A program made the position numbers and the translations under genes. From Paenibacillus tyrphae (GTDB lineage: Bacteria; Bacillota; Bacilli; Paenibacillales; NBRC-103111): a DNA stretch of 64,000 nt. The stretch spans positions 54,954 through 118,953 of the forward strand of contig NZ_JAMZAW010000025.1 in the NCBI RefSeq assembly GCF_024158745.1. The letters run 5' to 3'. The notes beneath the pieces are model-generated. The model saw nothing but the letters and a program-made list of their open reading frames with translations, searched no databases and was not told the origin of the DNA. This document shows positions 49,289 through 56,959 of this stretch, one piece after another. Numbering within the stretch: position 1 is the stretch's first letter; each line of letters starts with the position of its first letter.

Positions 49289-50560
49289 ATGATTCAAAAT
49301 AATTTTCTTATTGTCTTCAGTATTATACTTGTGATGGGCGTGCAAAATAATTTTTTCTTCAACTCGGTTTTTGATAAATCAGCGAAAAAACAAAACCGAT
49401 TCATTTACTTCCTTATCTTTGGGTTGCTTGATTACCTCTATCTGGTTATTCCCATCTCTCCTATTTTAACTTTGATTCTACAATTGCTCATGATATTTAG
49501 TTTTGCACAATCTTATCAAGTAGAAATTAAAGAAAAGATCATTTTTTCTATGTTTTACGGTGTTTTAATATCTCTCGTTAATTTTATATCCCTTTATTTT
49601 TTTTATACCCTATATTCAGTTGAGTTTAGCTTTGACCCTGTAAATGAACATGATCAAATAGCCTACACGAAAGCTATTTTACTCAGTTGCATGATCATGT
49701 TTGCTATCATTCAGATCATACGACTACTTGCAAAACGTAGAAGTTACTCTTTGCATTATCGTTACTACATATTTTTTTCGGTTATTCCTATCGTAAGTAT
49801 ATACCAACTGAATATTCTAACTTATAAGGACGCCTATTCTTTCATATCCGTCATTGTATTACTATTTTTAAACGTTATGATTTTCTATATTTTTGATACG
49901 ATCATTGATAAATTTCAATTCATGCATGAAAATACTCAGTTGCAACATCAGATGGACTATCAGGATGCGAATTACGAAAAAGTCGTTCACAGCTTCAAAT
50001 CCATTAAAAGAATCATTCATGATACGAATCAGCAGTTTTTGTATATTGAAGAGTGTATTAAGCGAAATGAGTTAACAACTGCACTGGAACATATTAAGAC
50101 GACATTAAATAAAGTCGAAGGAGCCTATCAACGGGTTAATACTGGGAATCTCGTTATAGATGCTCTTGTCACTAATACGCTTAGTATTGGACAAGCCAAT
50201 GGCATAAGAATAGATACAAAGATTAACTTATGTTCACAAGTAGTCCATATTGACCGTTATGACTTATGTGTTGTCATTGGAAATATGCTAGATAATGCAA
50301 TAGAGGCTTCTAAAAAGTTAAAAATCGCAGAAGATAGGTACATTCTTATAAAAATACATTCTACCGAGTCTACCCTTCTCATTCACATCATGAATCATAT
50401 GGAGAATGAAGTTGCTTACTTGCACAGCCAAAAATCAAACCCGGAATTTCATGGTATTGGATTAACGAACATAGCTAGAATCTGCGACAAGTACGGTGGT
50501 CATATGACCATTGAAACAAAACATAAAGTATTTCATAATATGGTCCTACTGCCATTTTAA
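49289..50560 (+). CDS. GHKL sensor histidine kinase (AgrC-like)
   Basis: 423 residues. Six hydrophobic segments in residues 1-205 form a peptide-sensing-type membrane domain. The phospho-accepting histidine is in KRIIHDTNQQFLYIEE near residue 245, N-box IGNMLDNAIEAS near 330, and G-box FHGIGLTNIARICDKYGG near 390. GHKL kinases pair with LytTR regulators and respond to peptides such as cyclic AIPs or bacteriocins. No agrB/agrD genes are seen, so the inducing peptide may come from another locus or from the environment. Confidence 0.85.
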   Translation: MIQNNFLIVFSIILVMGVQNNFFFNSVFDKSAKKQNRFIYFLIFGLLDYLYLVIPISPILTLILQLLMIFSFAQSYQVEIKEKIIFSMFYGVLISLVNFISLYFFYTLYSVEFSFDPVNEHDQIAYTKAILLSCMIMFAIIQIIRLLAKRRSYSLHYRYYIFFSVIPIVSIYQLNILTYKDAYSFISVIVLLFLNVMIFYIFDTIIDKFQFMHENTQLQHQMDYQDANYEKVVHSFKSIKRIIHDTNQQFLYIEECIKRNELTTALEHIKTTLNKVEGAYQRVNTGNLVIDALVTNTLSIGQANGIRIDTKINLCSQVVHIDRYDLCVVIGNMLDNAIEASKKLKIAEDRYILIKIHSTESTLLIHIMNHMENEVAYLHSQKSNPEFHGIGLTNIARICDKYGGHMTIETKHKVFHNMVLLPF

Positions 50561-50563
50561 ACG

Positions 50564-50605
50564 AACAATCCTTAGGCAACATGTTGTTTAGGGATTGTTT
50601 TTTGC
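50564..50605 (+). terminator. Terminator after the two-component operon
   Basis: AACAATCC and GGATTGTT arms with inner AACA/TGTT, followed by TTTTTTG. Confidence 0.85.
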
Positions 50606-50696
50606 GTTTCAGGGCGCTTTTCATTCTAACAGCGTTCTTCCTTGTATGATGAATTCAGTAAGTCACATCTAGAAGGAATACGAGGGGGAATTAATA

Positions 50697-50919
50697 ATGA
50701 AGAAGATGATTTCTACAGTAATGACCGCTATGCTTATTGCAATACCGGTCACCCCTGCTTTTGCTTTAACGAATAATGATACAGTAAAAGAAAAGGCACA
50801 GGAGCTCGCCTCGAAGTTGTTGTCCGATTATGGTGTTAGTGGAATACAGTATGCGATCCGCTTGTTAGGATAGAATGGCGTTGGTAAAACAACAATTATG
50901 CAGATGATTACAAACATAT
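50697..50919 (+). pseudogene. Serine hydrolase stub joined to an ABC ATPase fragment
   Basis: ATG 50697 (GAGGGGG upstream) opens a 58-codon frame: signal peptide (MISTVMTAMLIAIPVTPAFA) and KLLSDYGVSGIQYAI, the start of a beta-lactamase-type hydrolase, cut at TAG 50871. The next bases read NGVGKTTIMQMITNI, a Walker A from an ABC ATPase, in frame across the stop. A deletion has joined the 5' end of one gene to the middle of another, removing everything between. Confidence 0.65.
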
Positions 50920-50946
50920 AATATGAATAGAGAAGAGGAATGTCTT

Positions 50947-52116
50947 ATGAAAGTACGTAGTCAAATTACATTTGCAAGTCTAGCCCTTTTAATAACTGGA
51001 ACTTCCCTGCTGTACACATCGCCAACCTCAATTGTAAAAGCAGAGCCCACTCAAAATGAATCTGGATCTTTACAAACAAGCACTCTACTAGATCATAATT
51101 CCGTCAAGCAAGCTATGCGGGATACATTGCAGTTTGGATTCCCGGGGATACTTGCTAAAACTTCTGATGGTGGAAAAAAGTGGGGTTATGCCACTGGGGT
51201 AGCGAATCTGAGCACCAAGAAACCAATGGAAACAGATTATCGCTTTCGCATTGGTAGCGTGACGAAGACGTTCACCGCAACGGTTGTACTTCAATTAGCT
51301 GGAGAGAACCGCTTGAATCTAGACGACTCCATCGAAAAATGGCTGCCTGGTGTCATTCAAGGAAACGGATATAATGGTAATCAGATTACCATCCGGCAGA
51401 TATTGAACCATACAAGTGGTATCGCTGAATACTCAAGATCCAAAGACGTTGATTTCATGGATACAAAAAAATCGTATACGGCTGAAGAAATAGTGAAGTT
51501 AGGGATTTCTCTGCCCCCAGACTTTGTTCCAGGAAAGGGCTGGTCTTATTCAAATACAGGATACGTATTATTGGGTATTCTTATTGAAAAAGTAACCGGA
51601 AACAGCTACTCGGAAGAAATTGAAAATCGGATTATTGAACCGCTTGAATTGTTGGATACATTCCTACCTGGAAATTCAAGCGTTATTCCAGGCACCAAGC
51701 ATGCCCGGGGATATTCCCAACCAGACGAAGCAAGTGAGATAAAAGACGTAACTTATTATAATCCAAGTGCAGGTAGCTCGGCTGGAGATATGATTTCTGA
51801 TGCTGACGACTTAAATAAATTCTTCTCTTACTTGCTCGGTGGAAAATTATTGAAGGAAGAGCAACTAAAACAAATGCTTACTACAGTTCCTGTAGGAAGA
51901 AAAGGAATCGAAGGATATGGTCTTGGAATCTCTGAAATTAAGCTTCCAAATGGTGTCTCGATATGGGGGCACACAGGTGGCATTCTAGGGTTTTCTACGA
52001 TTGCTGGAGGTACACTTGGAGGCAATCATACGTTGGTCGTTAGTTTGAACAGTTTGGGTAGAGATAACAGTCCTAATCCTTTTAAAAATATTTTACTTGC
52101 GGAATTTAACAAGTAG
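50947..52116 (+). CDS. Exported serine hydrolase (class C beta-lactamase/DD-peptidase family)
   Basis: 389 residues from ATG 50947 (GAGGAATGTCTT upstream; the frame is open to 50923). Signal peptide (TFASLALLITGTSLLYTS). Active-site motifs: S-V-T-K (IGSVTKTFTATVVLQLAGE, near residue 97), Y-S-N (GWSYSNTGYVLLG) and H-T-G (WGHTGGILGF) near 345. The family includes D-Ala-D-Ala carboxypeptidases and esterases. No resistance claim is possible from sequence alone. It is followed by a strong terminator. Confidence 0.85.
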   Translation: MKVRSQITFASLALLITGTSLLYTSPTSIVKAEPTQNESGSLQTSTLLDHNSVKQAMRDTLQFGFPGILAKTSDGGKKWGYATGVANLSTKKPMETDYRFRIGSVTKTFTATVVLQLAGENRLNLDDSIEKWLPGVIQGNGYNGNQITIRQILNHTSGIAEYSRSKDVDFMDTKKSYTAEEIVKLGISLPPDFVPGKGWSYSNTGYVLLGILIEKVTGNSYSEEIENRIIEPLELLDTFLPGNSSVIPGTKHARGYSQPDEASEIKDVTYYNPSAGSSAGDMISDADDLNKFFSYLLGGKLLKEEQLKQMLTTVPVGRKGIEGYGLGISEIKLPNGVSIWGHTGGILGFSTIAGGTLGGNHTLVVSLNSLGRDNSPNPFKNILLAEFNK

Positions 52117-52180
52117 GAAAAACGAAAAAAGCGGAAAAATTTCATCATAGTTTTTATAGTTAAAAATATATCTTTCTGGT

Positions 52181-52212
52181 CCAAAAGCCCCAACTTACTT
52201 CGGGGCTTTTGG
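52181..52212 (+). terminator. Terminator
   Basis: CCAAAAGCCCC and GGGGCTTTTGG are perfect 11-bp arms with a 10-base loop. Confidence 0.9.
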
Positions 52213-52287
52213 AATTATGGCGGCAATCCAACGCTATTAAGTTAATAAAACAAAATCCTCCTTAAAATGAATAAATACGCTACTCTT

Positions 52288-52554
52288 TCTGCAGAAGACC
52301 ATATTATGGGTATGAAATCATAAGTAAGTTAGAGCATTATCCTATCGTTGGTGTAAAAGAAAATACTATGTATCCTCTGCTTAGAAGATTATTGAAAGAA
52401 GAATATGTTTCTTAATCTTAGCAAGAAAGTACAGAGGCTTTGCCACCGAGAAAATATTATTCCATAACAAAAAAAAGAAACGAATACCTAAACGCTATGT
52501 CTTTAGAATGGGATAATTTATTAATTGCTATAGCAGAAATTAAAGGAGTATAAA
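52288..52554 (+). pseudogene. PadR-family regulator remnant
   Basis: The frame reads YYGYEIISKLEHYPIVGVKE then N-T-M-Y-P-L-L-R-R-L-L-K-E-E-Y-V-S, followed by TAA and TAG, then continues in frame with ESTEALPPRKYYSITKKRNE and MSLEWDNLLIAIAEIKGV. This is the PadR winged helix, lacking its N-terminal helix and carrying two in-frame stops. PadR genes are normally paired with DUF1700 genes, exactly the neighbour that follows. Two stop codons in frame argue for genuine decay. Confidence 0.75.
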
Positions 52555-52557
52555 ATT

Positions 52558-53100
52558 ATGGATAACTATCTTGAAAAAATTGAAAAGTATTTAAAAGCTT
52601 TGTCCTCTTCCGAGCGTATTGACATTGTAAAAGAAATCAAAAGTGCAATGCTTGAGTTGCAAAATACTGGTCTTACTACTGAGCAAATCATCGAAAGGTT
52701 AGGAAACCCAAAAGAATTAGCGAAAGCATACTTAGGTGATGCCATTTCAAAGAACAGTAAATTTAGTTGGCGTAAATTCGCCGCTGTATTTGCTTTTTGT
52801 AGCAGCTTTGCAGGCGCCATCGGTATGTTTGTTTTGCCGATTATCAGTACTCTTTCCATTGCTTTAATGATAAGTGGAGTTATTACACCAATAGGCGGAA
52901 TTATTAAATTTGCCGGGTATCTTATGGGATATGATATTACCGGAATCACAATCGAAATTGGAGCATTTACACCAAGCCCAATGCAGTTCTTACTAACTTC
53001 TATTGTGATTGGTGTGTTGATGTTTTTGTTGGGGAAAGTGTTATGGAGACTTACAATTAAATATATACACGCAATTAGTCAGAAAAAGAAAACTCTCTGA
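52558..53100 (+). CDS. DUF1700/HAAS-domain membrane protein
   Basis: 180 residues, ATG after AAAGGAGTATAAAA. N-terminal HAAS helix bundle (EKIEKYLKALSSSERIDIVK, TEQIIERLGNPKELAKAYLG) followed by membrane segments (FAAVFAFCSSFAGAIGMFVL, LSIALMISGVITPIGGIIKF, FLLTSIVIGVLMFLLGKVLW). This domain pair is typical of PadR-controlled membrane proteins. The regulator upstream is broken, so expression may now be constitutive. Confidence 0.8.
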   Translation: MDNYLEKIEKYLKALSSSERIDIVKEIKSAMLELQNTGLTTEQIIERLGNPKELAKAYLGDAISKNSKFSWRKFAAVFAFCSSFAGAIGMFVLPIISTLSIALMISGVITPIGGIIKFAGYLMGYDITGITIEIGAFTPSPMQFLLTSIVIGVLMFLLGKVLWRLTIKYIHAISQKKKTL

Positions 53101-53102
53101 AT

Positions 53103-53508
53103 GTGAGCGCTAGCGTGGATCGAAACCACATCGTCATCCCTGAAATGCAAATTTTTATTATAATTTTTTTATATGGCTCGGACAGCTATCAAAGTGTTCA
53201 AGCCTTTTTATGTTCCCGAAGATTCAAAATTTGTTACGTAAACATGGAGAGGCACTTGCTACTGGAGCCTTGGGGGGAGAGGAGTAGGATCAATTTTACA
53301 TGTTACTGTGTCCTCGATCAACTCCATGTACTGTACATGGATCTTTACCCCCGAGTTTCAAAAACATCATGAGGTGGTACTTCCCCTTATTGATGGCTCA
53401 ATCACCGATTCTATGAACATATGTGATCACCTTGTCGGGCTTAACGCACTATATTTTCCGTTTCGTGAGGTGACCCCATTTACGACATTGAAAGGAATAA
53501 TTGATTAG
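53103..53508 (+). pseudogene. Degraded gene of unknown family
   Basis: Joined frames read LLRKHGEALATGALGG, then (after a one-base shift near 53280) VGSILHVTVSSINSMYCTWI, EFQKHHEVVLPLIDGSITDS and NALYFPFREVTPFTTLKGII, ending at TAG. The coding-like composition suggests a fragment of a real protein; the family is not recognised. No start or ribosome site is evident. Confidence 0.35.
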
Positions 53509-53787
53509 CTACCATTTTTAAAGGTAATGCCTGCAAAAAATACTTTAGAAGTTGAAAAATTAGCCTTCTCATCTGTAATTAGGTAGTTTTCAATTTATCC
53601 GCTTTCCAAGTCTTTATTGCGTGTAATAGTGCAAAGGATCAGGTCGCTGCTGCGGTCTGATCCTTTTTTGCTTGACCTTGGTCAAGGGAATGAACTAGAC
53701 GGAAGACTGTGTGGGGAAATAATCCATCATGTTACACTGAGAGGGTACTTCCAGCCTATACTAATTTCATTGATGGAGGATTTTCTA

Positions 53788-55857
53788 ATGCGTAAAAAAG
53801 GAGTTTCAAAAGTGCTCGCTGTAACGCTAAGCACGTCTCTAGCTGTGACTTACTTGATTGCTTTGGTCGGAGGGTATAGTGTCAGTGCGGAACAGCTCCC
53901 TCTTAAGGGGCAAACAATCACAGCGATTCAGCCTGCAGCTGTTCCTGCTGCTCCAAGCGGTCCGGTTGACCCCAAAGAAGTGGAGGCTTTCGCGGACAAT
54001 TACTTTGGGGAAAGCCTGGAGAAGTTCAATGTCCCGGGTGCCATGTTCGTCGTCGTTCAGGATGGACAAGTGGTTTTATCCAAAGGATACGGGTATGCAA
54101 ACAAAGAAAGCAAAACCCCTGTTGATTCCAATACCGTTTTTCGCATCGGTTCCATTTCTAAGACGCTAACAGCTGCGGCTGTGTTGCAGCTTGCTGACCA
54201 AGGGAAGATCAAGCTGGATCAGGACATCCAATCTTATCTCGGAGGTATCAGAATACCCAATTCGACAGGTAAACCGCTAACTATGGAAAATATGCTGACC
54301 CACATGACTGGGTTCGATTTCCCATATGAAAAAGACGATGACGCCTCGCCCGATCTTCTCAATCAAGAGAATTCTCTTCGAGATTTCTTAATGGATCGAA
54401 TGCCAACCATCGTCCGTACGCCGGGGGAAGCCTATCAGTATGACGATTATGCTTTTGCTTTGGCGGGATATGCCGTGGAACAAGTTACCGGGCTCCCTTT
54501 TCATGAATACATGGATAAAAACATCTTTCAGCCGCTCGGCATGAATTCTTCCCATAATCTTGTAACCCCAGAGCTTAAAGCACGAATGGCTGCAGCTTAC
54601 GATCCGGAAGGCACGCCATATCCGGAGTATGGCCTTTATCCTACGGACATGCCTCAGGGTGGAATGTTGTCCACCGGAAGCGATATGGCTAAATTCATGA
54701 CCATGCTTCTGCAAAAAGGAAAGGCCGGAGATCGGCAAATGTTAAGTGAACAAAGTGTTCAACGAATGAGCAAGTTTTCCGTTTTCGCTCATCCGGCCAT
54801 ACCTATTACAAGCTATGGATTTGAAAGCATTTTCAATGAATTGTCGAATGGTCAGTATGTCGTCAGCAAAGGTGGGAACATCCCCGGACATGCCTCATTT
54901 ACATGGCTACTGCCTGAGCGAAAAACAGGAATGTTCGTCATTTATAATAATGATTCCGAATTGCGCTCGGATTTGTATGCTGCCTTTATGGACCATTATT
55001 ATCCAAAGAGCACCGAGACGCCTGAATCGGTATCACCTCTGACAGAACTGCAAGCTGCGCGTTACGTCGGATTATACAAAGACCTGCATACCCCGTCATT
55101 TGTGACTAGAATTACGTACAATAACGGACAACTTGTAGCGGAAGACAGATACAAATTGGGGAATGGCAAGACTACTTTGAAAAAGATAGATCCCTTGTTG
55201 TTTATTGATGACCACGGGAAGAAAATAGCATTTCTTGAACAAAAGGATGGCGGTATTGCTAATATGTACAGACCTGCCAAGTCACCGATAGCCTATTCGC
55301 CCAAAATACAGGAAAAAGCGCTGTTTTCCGATGTCTCGAAAGAAACCCCCTACCAACCGTCTATTGAAAAGCTCCATTCGCTGGATATCATCAATGGAAG
55401 AGATGGGCGCAGCTTTGACCCCAAGGCGCCTATGACCCGTGCGGAATTCATCACAATGTTGCTGCATGCTGTCGGCTATCCGCCCTCCAAATCGAAATCC
55501 GGTTATACGGATATCGAACACCATTTTGCGGTCAAAGAGATACAGGCAGCGGTCGAGCAGCATTGGTTGGGGGAGGAGCCCGAAGGCCGATTTGAACCGG
55601 ATCGCACGATAACTCGGGAAGAAATGGCCGTTATCTTAACGCGCATTCCTCTCCCTTGGCCGCTTGGCGATGAGGTGCGATTGGCAGGGCAAACTGATGA
55701 ATCGGCTATCAATGCAGTAAGCAAGCTTGTTGCTGCTGGAGTTACGGATCCAGTCACAATAACCAATACTGACGGTTCAGTCGATTTCCGCTCCAAAGCA
55801 CCTTTGCTTCGCCAAGAAGCCTCCTATTTCATTGACAAGATTCTATTTGTTCCTTAA
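53788..55857 (+). CDS. SLH-anchored serine hydrolase (beta-lactamase/DD-peptidase family)
   Basis: 689 residues from ATG 53788 (ATGGAGGATTTTCTA upstream; the frame is open to 53617). Signal peptide, then a catalytic domain: S-I-S-K (IGSISKTLTAAAVLQLADQG, near residue 120), the second motif reads Y-D-D (YQYDDYAFALAGYAVEQVTG) instead of Y-x-N, and the third H-A-S (GGNIPGHASFTW). A C-terminal beta domain follows, then two to three SLH domains (ALFSDVSKETPYQPSIEKLH, TYTDIEHHF-type, EPDRTITREEMAVILTRIPL). It is exported and bound to the cell wall. The Asp for Asn change in motif 2 may alter activity. Confidence 0.85.
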   Translation: MRKKGVSKVLAVTLSTSLAVTYLIALVGGYSVSAEQLPLKGQTITAIQPAAVPAAPSGPVDPKEVEAFADNYFGESLEKFNVPGAMFVVVQDGQVVLSKGYGYANKESKTPVDSNTVFRIGSISKTLTAAAVLQLADQGKIKLDQDIQSYLGGIRIPNSTGKPLTMENMLTHMTGFDFPYEKDDDASPDLLNQENSLRDFLMDRMPTIVRTPGEAYQYDDYAFALAGYAVEQVTGLPFHEYMDKNIFQPLGMNSSHNLVTPELKARMAAAYDPEGTPYPEYGLYPTDMPQGGMLSTGSDMAKFMTMLLQKGKAGDRQMLSEQSVQRMSKFSVFAHPAIPITSYGFESIFNELSNGQYVVSKGGNIPGHASFTWLLPERKTGMFVIYNNDSELRSDLYAAFMDHYYPKSTETPESVSPLTELQAARYVGLYKDLHTPSFVTRITYNNGQLVAEDRYKLGNGKTTLKKIDPLLFIDDHGKKIAFLEQKDGGIANMYRPAKSPIAYSPKIQEKALFSDVSKETPYQPSIEKLHSLDIINGRDGRSFDPKAPMTRAEFITMLLHAVGYPPSKSKSGYTDIEHHFAVKEIQAAVEQHWLGEEPEGRFEPDRTITREEMAVILTRIPLPWPLGDEVRLAGQTDESAINAVSKLVAAGVTDPVTITNTDGSVDFRSKAPLLRQEASYFIDKILFVP

Positions 55858-55889
55858 TCACTTATCGGCCGTTAAGATGACCATCACAC

Positions 55890-55991
55890 AACAACTTCAA
55901 AACTTTATTTGTCTTCTATTTTTCATGAAAAGCCAGCTATCTCTTATGTTTGCTGGCTTCTTGCACTTCAAAACTTTAATGTCTCCCAACA
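55890..55991 (-). mobile_element. Tn7-like transposon end A (sites pointing left)
   Basis: Reading outward to inward on the minus strand: TGTTGGGAGACATTAAAGTT (ending 55991) then TTGAAGT, and a second site GACAAATAAAGTTTTGAAGT at 55890-55909. These are the same TnsB-type repeats as in end B but in the opposite orientation. The other end of this element has not been located with certainty; the fossil end at 46.37 kb is a candidate. Confidence 0.6.
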
Positions 55992-55996
55992 GACGC

Positions 55997-56205
55997 TGTT
56001 GGAGGACATTAAAGTTTTGAAGTAGACATTAAAGTATTGAAGTAAACATTAAAGTATTGAAGTAGACAATAAAGTCTTGAAGTAACAAATTAAGTTTTGA
56101 TGTCCAAAGAAAATAAAGTATTAGACTGGAGTTGTTGATTTTACGCGGTTTTCGATTTGGAAAATCGTCAGCTTTTGAAAAATAAGTTTTAGACTGAATT
56201 TGATG
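55997..56205 (+). mobile_element. Tn7-like transposon end B with six or more TnsB-type sites
   Basis: TGTTGGAGGACATTAAAGTT starts at 55997. Five 20-bp tandem repeats follow with exact period: GACATTAAAGTTTTGAAGTA (56005), GACATTAAAGTATTGAAGTA (56025), AACATTAAAGTATTGAAGTA (56045), GACAATAAAGTCTTGAAGTA (56065) and ACAAATTAAGTTTTGATGTC (56085). Then two more relaxed sites, GAAAATAAAGTATTAGACTG (56109) and GAAAAATAAGTTTTAGACTG (56177). Repeated TnsB sites at ends are the hallmark of Tn7-like elements. Confidence 0.75.
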
Positions 56206-56959
56206 AGGCAAACTTCCTGAAATAGTTTGTCTCTAACACAGAGTCAACAGCTTGCAGAAAGTTGAAGCATAATCCCTTCAGTGAACCGTCGTGAGGACAG
56301 TTGAGTTTAAGCCAAACAAGCTGTTTACGTATAAATGGCTGCCCTTGATACGTCGAGTGGTGGATAACCTGCGGGTAAAGTAGCAACGAGCTTTCGATAG
56401 CAGTGGTTTTTCCTTGTCCACTGACACCGAGAATTGCAAACCCGGATGCAGTCGACCGAATACCCGCCAGATTGATGCCCTCATCATTCACTCCGGACTC
56501 AAGGATATTCTGAAAACCAATATGGAACTGTTTAACTGATTCCCGTGTCAATGGATTTCTCGCTTTGTACGCGTGTCGCATTAGTCGCGAGAGCCGTTGT
56601 TCTACAAGCAGATGGGTAGGTAAAGGTTCGACGTAATCCGCAATCTGTTGTATTAAATGGAGCCTTGTTTGTTTACCTAGCTTGCGTTGCTCCTCATTAT
56701 GACCCGGAAACCTAGCAGTTTTAGCTCCCACATACTCTTCTTCGAAAATCGGTGGTAAGGACTCGATGAAGGGGTTATTTTTGTATCCAGTGATTTCTTG
56801 CGGCAAATATTCAGCATTAACCTGACGACCAATAAGACTCGGGGTATAGTGATACATTGCCTCTAGATTAGCTTTTCGATCCATCTTAACCTTCCTTTCT
56901 AATCCTTGATAATAATCCGAGCTTTGACCCTGGAGAGAAAGAAGTCTCGTTGTCACCAT
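56189..56959 (-). pseudogene. tnsC: TnsC-like transposition ATPase, C-terminus deleted
   Basis: 256 residues. N-terminal region (PSLIGRQVNAEYLPQEITGY, then NNPFIESLPPIFEE) and an AAA+ Walker A G-V-S-G-Q-G-K-T-T near residue 175 match TnsC. Walker B and the C-terminal half (typical length near 550) are missing: the frame ends at SLKGLCFNFLQAVDSVLETN followed by end-B sequence. An internal deletion has fused the middle of tnsC to the transposon end, removing everything to the left (tnsD/tniQ or other targeting genes). Overlaps tnsB by 74 bases. Confidence 0.8.
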
